In this document: in pieces, positions 47,601-55,238 of the stretch | Layout: each line of letters opens with the position of its first letter | Numbering within the stretch: the first letter of the stretch is position 1 | NCBI GenBank assembly: GCA_002352205.1 | Contig: DEHZ01000013.1 | Location: 62,001-126,000 of the forward strand | Length of the DNA stretch: 64,000 bases | Direction: 5' to 3' | Source: Flavobacterium sp. UBA2787 | GTDB taxonomy: Bacteria; Bacteroidota; Bacteroidia; Flavobacteriales; Flavobacteriaceae | The notes under the pieces: generated by a model | What the model saw: only the letters and a program-made list of their open reading frames with translations | Told to the model about the DNA's origin: nothing | Databases searched by the model: none | Made by a program: the position numbers and the translations under genes

Positions 47601-47681
47601 TAAAATCACATCTTCCTGAGCTTGTGATTGAAAAGACGAAATCAAACCTACTGTTAAAAATAATTTGTAAATGTTTTTCAT
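44601..47681 (-). CDS. Exported BNR/VPS10-type beta-propeller protein
   Basis: A 1026-residue protein with a signal peptide (LFLTVGLISSFQSQAQ) and about ten Asp-box/BNR repeats of the form S-DGG-TW (WKSSDGGASF, YKSTDGGLNW, YKTTDGGKTW, YRSDDSGATW and others). These build a sortilin/VPS10-like propeller over roughly residues 40-720. The C-terminal 300 residues hold an Ig-like segment (NPKVATGKTLSYGGFTAPRVPEGTYKA) and a helical end. No glycosidase residues can be assigned. The propeller may bind polymers or peptides outside the inner membrane. A hairpin sits just upstream of its start. Confidence 0.85.
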   Translation of the reverse strand: MKNIYKLFLTVGLISSFQSQAQEDVILKGKELFGDIKARQIGPAIMSGRISDIANHPTNNKIIYIGAAGGGVWKSSDGGASFSPIFDKHIQSIGCVTIDPNNPDNTIWVGTGEPWPRNSVSIGDGIYKSTDGGLNWNNMGLPKSDRITSIIVDPRNSDVVWAGVLGALWGDSEDRGIYKTTDGGKTWNKVFYVDQTTGCADLVIDPSNPEIMYASFWEFRRTAWSFNSGGNNSALYKTIDGGKTWNKIHNGFPKGQLGRIAIGVAPSKPQTLYAVLETEQDKDKGLYRSDDSGATWKHLNSDFELVVRPFYFSRITIDPRNPDILYKGGLRGSISRDGGKTFKPLGNMHADIHDITVDLNDSNRIYVATDGGLYRSWDSGNTMDIVKNLPLSQYYHLSLDNEEPYNIYGGLQDNGSWYGPSKSDGGIEARDWHVVGYGDGFRVLKHPTKKIIYSEMQGAENIWRYNLETKELKTIQPLAVKGDPKLRFNWNTPIVTGIHNPDRIYAGSQFVHVSDDMGQTWRKISGDLTTNDPTKTNTEKSGGLSVDNSGAENHCTIFTIAESPLNKEIIWAGTDDGNVQITRDGGKNWTNVTLNLKNLPKNTWCYHIEASVFNEGTAYAVFDGHSKNDYATYVYKTSDYGKTWTSIVTADIDGFARNIQEDYKNPNLLFLGTEKGLYITVDGGKNWSKFENNMPAVAVHYLDLHPKTNDLVMATHGRGIIILDDVSPLRQITPDILKKDVHFFEMKPFAIEEQSSFGGTASELEFVGPNPNTAAQIVYYLKKRHTFGKMELEIQDMNGNKIVTLPAGNQKGINIVTWGFNTRNPKVATGKTLSYGGFTAPRVPEGTYKAVLTKGKETYTQEFKVVNDPKSVISSEERKKQAETTKMLFDKNEELAYMVYELDEMIALNKKIMEKDAKLAKSNGKIDSEFNSLKNTMVVTTGDMYVGAAEPQLREKLSAIYATVASQFDAPSPSQISNIENVMDKFNTAKSGFDNLKSKYKNKLSEQAAKLQIPFSLKSFEEYLKD

Positions 47682-47700
47682 ATCTTCGTGTGGTTAAAAA

Positions 47701-47743
47701 AAATCCCCGTACTAAAATTAATAAGGGGATTTTGTATGATTAT
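47701..47743 (-). terminator. Terminator after the LolA-like gene
   Basis: AAATCCCC (47701-47708) pairs with GGGGATTT (47735-47742). On the minus strand the stem is followed by a T run. It lies only 20 nt before the next start codon, so it could also attenuate read-through into the BNR gene. Confidence 0.7.
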
Positions 47744-47750
47744 GATTGAT

Positions 47751-48485
47751 TTATTCTTTGAAAGTGAAAGCACTTGGATCAACTGTTGGATTCAAAGTCA
47801 CTTTTTTAATTTTCATTGGTTGACCACCTTGATTCATGGAGAAAGGGAAATACATTCCTTCCACTTCTTGATAATCGCTCATCGTTGAAACCGACATTTG
47901 ACCTTTCATCGGACCTGATTTAATTTCGGATTCGGTTAGAATAGGAACATTATTTTCTGTATCAAAATAGTAAAATACTACGTTGTCTACTTTTTGGCCA
48001 TCAATTGTTTGTGGTTTTTTTGTTACTTTTACCTTGTAGCATTCTGTTCCTTCTTTTGTTTCTTTTCCAAGGTATTCTGCGGTGTAACCTTTTGCTTTGT
48101 AGTCAATTAGCGGGTCTGGATAATCTCCGGCTTCCAATTTGATATTTTCAACCATTTCAGATTCCATCTTTTCTGCTTTCATCGTCATAAAATTGGTTGA
48201 CCATGCAGTTGTTCCATCAAATGCCATTTGTGTAATTTCTTGTCCTTGAAAATTAATTTTCAAATACATTTTTCCACCTTTTAATTGAACAAGTTCAACC
48301 GGAATTTCCATTCCTTGGTAGTTTACATTCATTTCCATTTTTGTACCGGTCAAACTTTTAAATTTTTCGGCACCACCAATATTTGTAATATAAGTGTTTA
48401 TAATTTCGTCTGCAGTTTGAGCTTGAGCTGAAAAAACATTAATTACAAAAAGCATAACACTGAATACGATTCCTAATTTTTTCAT
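47751..48485 (-). CDS. LolA/outer-membrane lipoprotein-sorting-like exported protein
   Basis: A 244-residue protein with a signal peptide (GIVFSVMLFVINVFSAQAQ) and a half-barrel beta pattern: repeated strands such as MEMNVNYQGMEIPVEL, KMYLKINFQGQEITQMAFDG and NVVFYYFDTENNVPILTES. The latter resembles the hydrophobic lipid-binding fold of LolA/LolB-like proteins. A carrier role for lipoproteins or lipids in the periplasm is inferred. It is longer than classical LolA, so orthology is unsure. Confidence 0.7.
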   Translation of the reverse strand: MKKLGIVFSVMLFVINVFSAQAQTADEIINTYITNIGGAEKFKSLTGTKMEMNVNYQGMEIPVELVQLKGGKMYLKINFQGQEITQMAFDGTTAWSTNFMTMKAEKMESEMVENIKLEAGDYPDPLIDYKAKGYTAEYLGKETKEGTECYKVKVTKKPQTIDGQKVDNVVFYYFDTENNVPILTESEIKSGPMKGQMSVSTMSDYQEVEGMYFPFSMNQGGQPMKIKKVTLNPTVDPSAFTFKE

Positions 48486-48581
48486 AGTTTAAGTTTTAAA
48501 TTTTAAAATAAGTCTTAAAATTAGTAATTATGTTACAAAAAAATCTTTATTTGCACTAATAATTTTTAAAAGCCATACAGA

Positions 48582-49277
48582 ATGGAGCAAAACAACCCTT
48601 TTTCAATAAAAAATTGGGCAGAAGATGATAAGCCCAGAGAAAAATTAATGTTGAAAGGAAAATCGGCACTCAGCGATGCTGAATTACTAGCAATCATCAT
48701 TGGTTCAGGTAATAGAAATGAAAGTGCAGTTGATTTAAGCAAACGGATTTTGGCTCACGTTCAAAATAATCTAAACGCCTTAGGAAAATTATCCCTTAAG
48801 CAATTGATTGAATTTAAAGGAATTGGCGAAGCAAAAGCAATTTCCATCATTGCCGCTACGGAATTAGGCAGACGTAGAAGAGAAGAAGAAGTTCCGGAAT
48901 TAATAAAAATAAATTCAAGTCGAGTAATTTTTAATGTGATGCAACCCATCATTGGCGAATTACCTCACGAAGAATTTTGGGTTTTATATTTGAATAACGC
49001 AAATAAAATCATCCATAAAGCACAATTGAGTAAAGGTGGAATTACCGGAACTGTTGTAGACATTCGGTTGGTGTTAAAAATGGCTTTAGAACATAACGCA
49101 CTATCCATCGTGTTGACGCACAATCATCCATCTGGGAAATTAATTGCAAGTGATTCGGATATTGAATTAACACAAAAAGTAAAATTGGCAGTAAAACAAT
49201 TAGATATGAATCTTATTGACCACGTTATCATAACAGAAAATGGATATTTCAGTTTTGCTGATCAAGGAATATTATAA
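48582..49277 (+). CDS. radC: RadC-family JAB/MPN domain protein
   Basis: A 231-residue full-length RadC-type protein. It has an N-terminal helix-hairpin-helix (FKGIGEAKAISIIAATELGRR) and a JAMM motif HNHPSGKLIASDSD near residue 182, the metal ligands of a JAB isopeptidase-like fold. Despite the historic DNA-repair name, its biochemical role is not settled. It is followed after 15 nt by the PepSY gene, suggesting co-transcription. The leader has a near-consensus TTTATTTG. Confidence 0.9.
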   Translation: MEQNNPFSIKNWAEDDKPREKLMLKGKSALSDAELLAIIIGSGNRNESAVDLSKRILAHVQNNLNALGKLSLKQLIEFKGIGEAKAISIIAATELGRRRREEEVPELIKINSSRVIFNVMQPIIGELPHEEFWVLYLNNANKIIHKAQLSKGGITGTVVDIRLVLKMALEHNALSIVLTHNHPSGKLIASDSDIELTQKVKLAVKQLDMNLIDHVIITENGYFSFADQGIL

Positions 49278-49292
49278 TTTAAAGAAATAAAA

Positions 49293-49853
49293 GTGTCTGA
49301 GACCAGAAAAAATCAAGCCAAAATACTTAGAGTTTTTAGAAAAGTGCATCGAACAACGGGAGCTCTTTTGTTTGTTTTTTTCTTTATTGTAGCTGCCACA
49401 GGATTTTTGTTGGGAATAAAAAAGCACAGTGGCGGCATGATTTTACCCGAAACAAAAAAAGGAACGTCAACCGAATTAAGAAATTTTCTTCCGTTGGATA
49501 GTCTGCAAAATAATGCAAATCGTTTCATCACAGCACACTTAAAAGAATCAAATCCTTCAGAAATTGATAGAATCGATGTTCGTCCTGAAAAAGGAATGGT
49601 GAAGTTTACTTTTAAGTCTAATTTTTACGAAGTACAACTCGATGGTGCAACCGGAAATTTATTGCACATTGATTTGAGACGATCTGATGTTATCGAAAAA
49701 ATTCACGACGGTTCAATCATTGATTATTATTTAGGATATGAATCGGGTGTTTTTAAATTGATTTATACCATAATTATGAGTCTGGCTTTGATGCTGTTTA
49801 CCATAACAGGTTTTTGGCTTTGGTACGGACCCAAAAAAATGCGAAAATCTTAG
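49293..49853 (+). CDS. PepSY-associated membrane protein
   Basis: A 186-residue protein with a GTG start (VSETRKNQAK), a first membrane helix (ALLFVFFFIVAATGFLLGI) and a periplasmic PepSY-like region (VKFTFKSNFYEVQLDGATGNLLH). A C-terminal helix ends LALMLFTITGFWLWYGPKKMRKS. PepSY-TM proteins are often linked to iron or other metal uptake or reduction at the membrane. Its position just before a histidine-rich ABC exporter and a DUF3299 protein fits a metal-related set (inference). Confidence 0.82.
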   Translation: MSETRKNQAKILRVFRKVHRTTGALLFVFFFIVAATGFLLGIKKHSGGMILPETKKGTSTELRNFLPLDSLQNNANRFITAHLKESNPSEIDRIDVRPEKGMVKFTFKSNFYEVQLDGATGNLLHIDLRRSDVIEKIHDGSIIDYYLGYESGVFKLIYTIIMSLALMLFTITGFWLWYGPKKMRKS

Positions 49854-49924
49854 GCTAATTTTTAGAATTGATTAACAACTCATTTTTTAAATTATCAGTA
49901 TCTTTCGAATCTAATTAAAATGGA

Positions 49925-50554
49925 ATGATTTATACAGAAAATTTAACTTTCTCATTTAACGAAACTACTCATTTTTCCTTTCCGAATATCACAAATAATG
50001 CATCAGAAATAGTATTGATAACAGGAAATTCAGGAAAAGGAAAAACCACCTTATTGCATCTTTTGGGTGGGTTGTTGCGACCAAAATCGGGATCTATTTT
50101 TATCCAAGACATTAACATTTCTTCTTTATCTGAAAAAGAATTAGATCGCTTTCGCGGAAGAAATATTGGCTTAGTTCTGCAACAATCGCATTTTGTAGCT
50201 TCTTTGAATGTGCTTGAAAATGTGGTGTTAGCTTCTTGGTTAGCCACCGGAAAAAAAGCAACTGAGAAAGCAAAATCGCTTTTAAAACAATTAGATTTAG
50301 AAGATCAAATGTATAAATTGCCTTCCAATTTGAGTGTTGGACAGCAACAACGTGTTTCGATTGCTAGAGCTTTAATTAATGAACCAAAACTGCTTTTAGC
50401 TGATGAACCAACCTCAAGTTTAGATGATGAAAATGCATTTAAAGTAGCCGATTTATTAGCTCATTTATCCAAAGAATACAAAGCTGCGTTGATCATTGTG
50501 ACGCACGACCAACGATTGAAAGATAAATTTTCTAACCAATTAAACTTAAACTAA
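49925..50554 (+). CDS. ABC transporter ATP-binding protein (LolD/MacB type)
   Basis: A 209-residue ATPase with Walker A GNSGKGKTT at residues 34-42, signature LSVGQQQRVSIARAL, Walker B LLLADEPTSSLD, and a switch histidine in IIVTHD. The short length and sequence class match ATPases of FtsX-type systems. Its stop codon abuts the start codon of the permease gene, so the two are translationally coupled and form one transporter. A TATCTTTC box at 49899-49906 is a weak promoter. Confidence 0.93.
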   Translation: MIYTENLTFSFNETTHFSFPNITNNASEIVLITGNSGKGKTTLLHLLGGLLRPKSGSIFIQDINISSLSEKELDRFRGRNIGLVLQQSHFVASLNVLENVVLASWLATGKKATEKAKSLLKQLDLEDQMYKLPSNLSVGQQQRVSIARALINEPKLLLADEPTSSLDDENAFKVADLLAHLSKEYKAALIIVTHDQRLKDKFSNQLNLN

Positions 50555-51940
50555 ATGATAGCAAAATTAGCTTGGAAAAACCTTTGGTTTAAGCCGTTGA
50601 ATACCGTTTTAAGTTTGGTTTTATTAACTGCTTCGGTGGCGATTATTTCGTTGTTGATTTTATTGCAAGAACAATTTGAAAAACAATTTTCGAGTAACAT
50701 CGATGGTGTCGATTTGGTTTTGGGAGCACAAGGAAGTCCGTTACAATTGATACTTTCTTCTGTCTATCACGTTGATGCTCCAACCGGAAATATAGATTAT
50801 AAAGAAGCCGAAGTTTGGATGAAACATCCGTTTGTAGAAACTGCCATTCCGTTAGCTTTTGGTGATAATTATCGCGGATTTAAAATTGTGGGAACAACAC
50901 CCGATTACATCAAAAAATACACAGCAAACATTTCCGAAGGAAAAGTGTTTGAAAAGAATTTTGAAGTAGTAATTGGAAGTGAAATTGCCAAAAAACTTAA
51001 CATCAAACTCGGAGATAAATTTTTTGGAACCCACGGCGATGCTGAAGAAGGCCACGTACACGAAGAATATGCTTATGTTGTTGTCGGAATTGCCTCGCCA
51101 ACCGGCAAAGTAATTGATAATTTAATTTTATGTACCGTTGAAAGTGTTTGGAAAATGCATTCCGGACACGATCATGGTGGAGAAGCACATTCGGAAGATG
51201 AAAATCCGCTACACGGAGAAGAAGGTCACATCCATGTGGAAGGCGATGAACACGACCATGAAGAACATGTTCACGACGAAAATTGTAATCATGACCACGA
51301 GGAAGATCACGCCCATGAAGTTTCTGAAAATCCCGCTCACGGCGAAGAAGGTCACGTGCACGAAGAAGGTGATGAACACGACCACGACGAAGCCAAAGAA
51401 ATTACGGCTGTTTTAGTGAAATTTAAAAATAAAATGGGCATCATTTCCTGGCCAAGAATGATTGCTCAAAATACCAAAATGCAAGCTGCTTTACCGGCAA
51501 TTGAAATCAATAGATTGTTTTCGTTATTCGGAATTGGTTTGCAAGCTTTACAATACTTAGCCTACGGAATTATGTTGATTTCAGGAATAAGTATTTTCAT
51601 CGCCTTGTATAATCGACTAAAGGAACGAAAATATGAATTTGCCTTGTTGCGAGTTTCCGGTGCATCACGAATTCAAATGTTAGGTTTAGTATTGTTTGAA
51701 AGTTTATTACTTTGTGTGGTAGGCTTTATCTTTGGTACGCTTTTTGGAAGATTAGCATTAGTTATGATTTCTAGCACCACGGACGAACAATTCAAAATGG
51801 CGTTTAATCCTATGACAATAATTTGGGAAAAAGAAGGAATTTTATTTTTGGTTACTATCTTTGTCGGGATTTTAGCAGCCGTTATTCCTGCGGTGAAAGC
51901 CTATCGATTAAATATTTCAAAAACATTAGCAAATGCGTAA
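50555..51940 (+). CDS. FtsX-like ABC permease with a histidine-rich periplasmic insertion
   Basis: A 461-residue MacB/FtsX-type permease: one N-terminal helix (about 15-37), a periplasmic MacB-like domain, and three C-terminal helices (YLAYGIMLISGISIFIAL onward). Residues about 200-282 are an insertion with some 20 histidines and many acidic residues. It contains a duplicated unit, ENPLHGEEGHIH...DEHDHEE and ENPAHGEEGHVH...DEHDHDE. Such loops bind zinc, copper or nickel. With a DUF3299 protein overlapping downstream, it resembles zinc-regulated Zrg-type systems. Metal transport or sensing is an inference. Confidence 0.88.
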   Translation: MIAKLAWKNLWFKPLNTVLSLVLLTASVAIISLLILLQEQFEKQFSSNIDGVDLVLGAQGSPLQLILSSVYHVDAPTGNIDYKEAEVWMKHPFVETAIPLAFGDNYRGFKIVGTTPDYIKKYTANISEGKVFEKNFEVVIGSEIAKKLNIKLGDKFFGTHGDAEEGHVHEEYAYVVVGIASPTGKVIDNLILCTVESVWKMHSGHDHGGEAHSEDENPLHGEEGHIHVEGDEHDHEEHVHDENCNHDHEEDHAHEVSENPAHGEEGHVHEEGDEHDHDEAKEITAVLVKFKNKMGIISWPRMIAQNTKMQAALPAIEINRLFSLFGIGLQALQYLAYGIMLISGISIFIALYNRLKERKYEFALLRVSGASRIQMLGLVLFESLLLCVVGFIFGTLFGRLALVMISSTTDEQFKMAFNPMTIIWEKEGILFLVTIFVGILAAVIPAVKAYRLNISKTLANA

Positions 51941-52505
51941 AATTTATATAGTTTTTATTCTACTATTCGGAATTATAATTGTGTTAGACTCTTCTTTGGA
52001 AGTTAACTATCCATTTTCTAACACTAAATCATCCGATGAAATCGCGGTTCAGAAAGCCGGATTTATTTCATCCTTTGATACAAAAGTTGATCTGGCAGAA
52101 GATGCTTTATTCACGCAAGTGAAACCTGATACCTTATCTTGGAAATTGTTGGGTGTGATTAAATACATCAAAAAACCAGACAAAGATTACCCGGATGGGG
52201 TTATGTTTCCCATAATAAATTCTGATTTAAAAGCAAAAAGCAAAAAGAAAATCGTGATGAGCGGTTTTATTATTCCGATTGATAATGTGTCGTATGCGTT
52301 GAGTAAAAATGTTTTTGCTTCTTGTTTTTTCTGTGGTCAAGCCGGTCCAGAAACCATTATGGGAATCAAGTTTAAAGGCCCAACTCCAAAACTAAAAACT
52401 GATCAATATGTTACGATGGAAGGAACTTTTCGTTACAACGATAATGACGTAAACGACTGGATTTATCACATTGAAAACGCCGTAATTGTGAAAGGCGGAA
52501 AATAA
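51933..52505 (+). CDS. DUF3299 family exported protein
   Basis: A 190-residue protein with an N-terminal signal or anchor (IYIVFILLFGIIIVLDSS) and the DUF3299 core: KIVMSGFIIPIDN, then FASCFFCGQAGPETIMGI with two cysteines near 129 and 132, then DQYVTMEGTFRYND. It overlaps the permease gene by 8 nt (ATGCGTAA) and so belongs to its operon. DUF3299 proteins accompany metal-associated ABC systems. The cysteine pair could bind a metal or form a disulfide. Direct function is unknown. Confidence 0.82.
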   Translation: MRKIYIVFILLFGIIIVLDSSLEVNYPFSNTKSSDEIAVQKAGFISSFDTKVDLAEDALFTQVKPDTLSWKLLGVIKYIKKPDKDYPDGVMFPIINSDLKAKSKKKIVMSGFIIPIDNVSYALSKNVFASCFFCGQAGPETIMGIKFKGPTPKLKTDQYVTMEGTFRYNDNDVNDWIYHIENAVIVKGGK

Positions 52506-52519
52506 GAACTTAGTTTTTC

Positions 52520-52584
52520 TGTCATTCCGAAAGATGACGAAGTCGAAATAGGACACGAGCCTAAGCGAACTGGCGAAGCAATCT
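52520..52584. repeat. Dispersed-repeat-like element beginning GTCATTCCGA
   Basis: A 65-nt GC-richer stretch starts TGTCATTCCGA and ends GAAGCAATCT, the same outer bases as the short REP-like copies near 43400 (TGTCATTCCG...GGAATCT) but with a longer interior. It probably belongs to the same broad family of intergenic repeats. Confidence 0.5.
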
Positions 52585-52673
52585 TCTACGAAGTAGGCAG
52601 TATTATTTAATTATTAACTAATTTAACTTTCAACATCACCTTTTACCCATTACCTTTCACCAATTACCATAAG

Positions 52674-53366
52674 ATGAAGCCTTTCCAACACAAATCCGAC
52701 ATCTTTTTTGATTTAGATCATACGTTGTGGGATTTTGAAAAAAATTCGGCTTTGGCTTTTGAAACGATTTTTAAAAAGCATGAGTTGGAATTGGATTTAG
52801 CCATTTTTTTAGAACATTACATTCCTACCAATCTTAAATTTTGGAAATTGTATCGTGAAGAAAAAATTTCACAAGAAGAGCTTCGCTATCAACGGTTGAA
52901 AGAAGTTTTTAATTTGATGGAAAAGGAAGTTTTAGATGATATTATTCATCTTCTTTCTCGGGAATATATCCATTATTTGCCACAATTTAATCATTTGTAT
53001 GAAGGAGCGAAAGAAATTTTAGAATACCTATATCCAAATTACAATCTTCATATTATTACCAATGGTTTTCAATCAGTTCAGGATGGGAAAATGAAAAATT
53101 CAAATCTTTTACAGTACTTCAAAACCATTACCAATTCTGAAAGTGCAGGTGTTAAAAAACCAAATCCGATTATTTTTAATTACGCCATACAGTTAGCCAA
53201 TACTGAAAAGGAAAAATCAATTATGATTGGTGATAGTTGGGAGGCTGATATTGAAGGGGCAATTAACAGCGGAATGGATGCGATATTTTTTAACGAATTT
53301 AATATTCCGGTTGAAAATAATTTCCCGCAAGTGAACCATTTATTACACTTAAAGAATTATCTTTAA
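52674..53366 (+). CDS. YjjG-type HAD family nucleotide phosphatase
   Basis: A 230-residue haloacid-dehalogenase hydrolase. Motif I FFDLDHTLWDFE is at about 11-22, motif II ITNGF near 124, motif III KKPNPIIF near 160, and motif IV MIGDSWEADI near 182. The helical cap and the DHTLWDFE motif match the YjjG group of noncanonical pyrimidine nucleotidases, which clear modified nucleotides. The leader carries ATTACC-type repeated words. A small exported protein gene follows after 16 nt. Confidence 0.88.
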   Translation: MKPFQHKSDIFFDLDHTLWDFEKNSALAFETIFKKHELELDLAIFLEHYIPTNLKFWKLYREEKISQEELRYQRLKEVFNLMEKEVLDDIIHLLSREYIHYLPQFNHLYEGAKEILEYLYPNYNLHIITNGFQSVQDGKMKNSNLLQYFKTITNSESAGVKKPNPIIFNYAIQLANTEKEKSIMIGDSWEADIEGAINSGMDAIFFNEFNIPVENNFPQVNHLLHLKNYL

Positions 53367-53382
53367 TTTTATATATTTTAAG

Positions 53383-54141
53383 ATGAAAAAATTGCTTTTT
53401 ATAGTTTTATTGTTGAGTTCGATTCAACTTTTTTCTCAGGGTTTGAATGACTATCAATACGTTATTGTACCCACAAAATTCAACGATTTTAAGGTTGAAA
53501 ATGAATACAGATTAAGCACCATTACAAAGTTTAATCTGGAGAAAATGGGTTTTATTGTATTCTATGAAAATACGGATATACCTAGTGAAATTACAAAGAA
53601 CAGATGCGATATTTTGACGGTGAATGTTACAAAAGGTAATAAATTTTTATTTACAAGTTTATTAATAACTTTTAAAGATTGTTATGAAAAAATAGTTCAT
53701 CAAAGTGAAGTTGGAAAAACAAAAGAAAAGGAATTTAAAGTTGCTTATCCCATAGCATTAGATGAAGCATTTCAATCACTTTTTGCATTGAATTATAAAT
53801 ATAATGGAACAAAAAAAAGCATTGCAGAGCCAGTTGTAGAAGTAACTTTGCCTAAAACAACTGTTCCAGTAGAAAAACCAAAAGCTAGTTTACCTCCACC
53901 GGTTTCAGAAACAACAGATTATTCCAACTTGTTATTCGCTCAGCCAACCGCTAACGGATTTCAATTGGTAGATTCTACTCCAAAAGTGGTTTTTAAATTA
54001 TTCAAAACAGATAGTCCAACCATGTTTATCGCTCAAAAAGGCAATCAAAACGGTGTTGTTTCTTTAAAAGACGGCAGTTGGCTTTTTGAATACCAGGAAA
54101 ATGAAAAAGTGGTTTCGGAGAAATTGGAGATTAAGTTTTAA
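53383..54141 (+). CDS. Exported protein of unknown function
   Basis: A 252-residue protein with a signal peptide (LLFIVLLLSSIQLFSQ), a beta-rich N-terminal domain (residues 20-145), a proline-rich linker (TTVPVEKPKASLPPP), and a small C-terminal domain (FQLVDSTPKVVFKLFKTDS). I do not recognise the family. The linker suggests a protein spanning or probing the periplasm. The 16-nt gap to the HAD gene indicates co-transcription. Confidence 0.72.
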   Translation: MKKLLFIVLLLSSIQLFSQGLNDYQYVIVPTKFNDFKVENEYRLSTITKFNLEKMGFIVFYENTDIPSEITKNRCDILTVNVTKGNKFLFTSLLITFKDCYEKIVHQSEVGKTKEKEFKVAYPIALDEAFQSLFALNYKYNGTKKSIAEPVVEVTLPKTTVPVEKPKASLPPPVSETTDYSNLLFAQPTANGFQLVDSTPKVVFKLFKTDSPTMFIAQKGNQNGVVSLKDGSWLFEYQENEKVVSEKLEIKF

Positions 54142-54365
54142 TAGTTTCCGACTCTATTTTATTGTTAAATACTTCTGTGCTTACTCTATTTGACATAATG
54201 TTTTTCATACATTACTCATACACTATCCATACTTGGGATAGGTGGATGCGATTACGGTGACTCGTAGTTGACCCGTCCTGATTTAGCTATACAGTTTGTA
54301 TTAATACAGGTTTTAGTTTACAGTTATAGGTTAATACTTTTTATTGCTTATAAGAAGATTCTATT
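54142..54365. other. Intergenic stretch without recognisable gene
   Basis: This is AT-rich with one GC-richer patch (GTTGACCCGTCCTGA at about 54270-54284) that could be an old insertion-sequence end. No open frame of note and no convincing structure were seen. It precedes the MITE-like element. Confidence 0.4.
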
Positions 54366-54558
54366 AACCCGCTGGGTGTAATTAAATTTTGGAATAGTTT
54401 TGCCACTAATTCACTAATTTTTTTAGGATGATTATTCGATTTAATTCGAATTTTCATCATAGATGAACAAATTATCGCGGTTGTTTATTTTAAAATTCGA
54501 GAATTCGAGGTAAAATAGTTACAGTATTCTTGAATTAAGTAATTACACCCAACGGGTT
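54366..54558. mobile_element. MITE-like element, 19-bp terminal inverted repeats, 5-bp target duplication
   Basis: The left end AACCCGCTGGGTGTAATTA (54366-54384) and the right end TAATTACACCCAACGGGTT (54540-54558) are inverted repeats with one mismatch. CTATT stands immediately outside both ends (54361-54365 and 54559-54563), consistent with a target-site duplication. The 193-bp unit has no coding capacity, so it would be moved by a transposase encoded elsewhere. The family cannot be named from the ends alone. Confidence 0.75.
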
Positions 54559-54617
54559 CTATTATTTTATTTTTATCTCATTTTTAATTTTGCGGATTGC
54601 AAATGGGTTTGATTACT

Positions 54618-54625
54618 TTATTTTT
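54618..54625 (+). repeat. Target-site duplication, left copy
   Basis: TTATTTTT directly outside the left terminal inverted repeat, identical to 60053-60060. Confidence 0.8.
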
Positions 54626-54651
54626 GGCAATAACATACTTGTGTAACCCAA
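54626..54651 (+). repeat. Left terminal inverted repeat of the transposon
   Basis: 26 bp starting GGCAATAACATACTTG; the exact reverse complement is at 60027-60052. Confidence 0.95.
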
Positions 54652-54711
54652 AAAAATTAAAATTACTTAAAACTAAAATTTGTAATTTTTTTAAAGATAA
54701 TATTTATTATC

Positions 54712-55206
54712 TTATTCTTTTTTCTTCAAGTAGAAAATTGTATCGCTCTCTTTTAAACGAACAAGATTCTCGCTTTTTTTGGCTTCCGATGAAATATGCG
54801 ATTTGGGTTGTTCCGTTGTGGATTCTATTTTGGTTGGTGGTTTTTCTGCGAATGATTTTATTATGTTAAATATGCTGTAAAAACCACCAATAACACCCAG
54901 AATAAGAGCTGGCCAAAGAGTGTAATATTTGAATCTTGATATTTTTAGGTCTAAAATTTCTTTCTCTATTAATCTTTTTTCCTTTAAATCTTTTTTCTCT
55001 ATATATGATTTCCAACTGCTACATTGCAAAACTTCTCTTCCTAAATCACTTGGTTCAAAGATGTCGGGGTTAACGTAAGGTGTTATCAAATATCCTTTAC
55101 TTTTTAACATAAGAACAACTGTGCGTGAAGGATTATTAAAGCCAGCAGTAATTTGACCATTTATTAATAATGTGGCAAAAATTGATTCTACGTGTTCGTC
55201 GAACAT
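54712..55206 (-). CDS. Passenger: single-helix membrane protein with winged-helix-like N-terminus
   Basis: A 164-residue protein. Residues 1-60 (FDEHVESIFATLLINGQIT; TVVLMLKSKGYLITP; FEPSDLGREVL) resemble a winged-helix fold. A basic amphipathic helix (KKDLKEKRLIEKEILDLKISR) follows, then one membrane span (WPALILGVIGGFYSIFNII) and a polar tail. A TATATTTG -7 box is at 55229-55236. It lies inside the transposon, divergent from the 507-residue gene. No function is recognised. The layout would suit a membrane-tethered regulator or an effector, which is speculation. Confidence 0.7.
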   Translation of the reverse strand: MFDEHVESIFATLLINGQITAGFNNPSRTVVLMLKSKGYLITPYVNPDIFEPSDLGREVLQCSSWKSYIEKKDLKEKRLIEKEILDLKISRFKYYTLWPALILGVIGGFYSIFNIIKSFAEKPPTKIESTTEQPKSHISSEAKKSENLVRLKESDTIFYLKKKE

Positions 55207-55228
55207 TTTTATAGATTTTTGGTATATT

Positions 55229-55236
55229 CAAATATA
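55229..55236 (-). promoter_or_regulatory. -7 box for the leftmost passenger gene
   Basis: TATATTTG on the minus strand, about 22 nt before the ATG at 55206. Confidence 0.5.
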
Positions 55237-55238
55237 AT

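Noticed and set aside
54270-54290. Possible insertion-sequence end (GTTGACCCGTCCTGA)
   Set aside because: No matching inverted end or transposase fragment was found nearby; it remains a vague resemblance.
54597-54869. 90-codon plus-strand frame crossing the left transposon end
   Set aside because: It spans the inverted repeat and is antisense to the 164-residue passenger gene, which has better protein features and a promoter.
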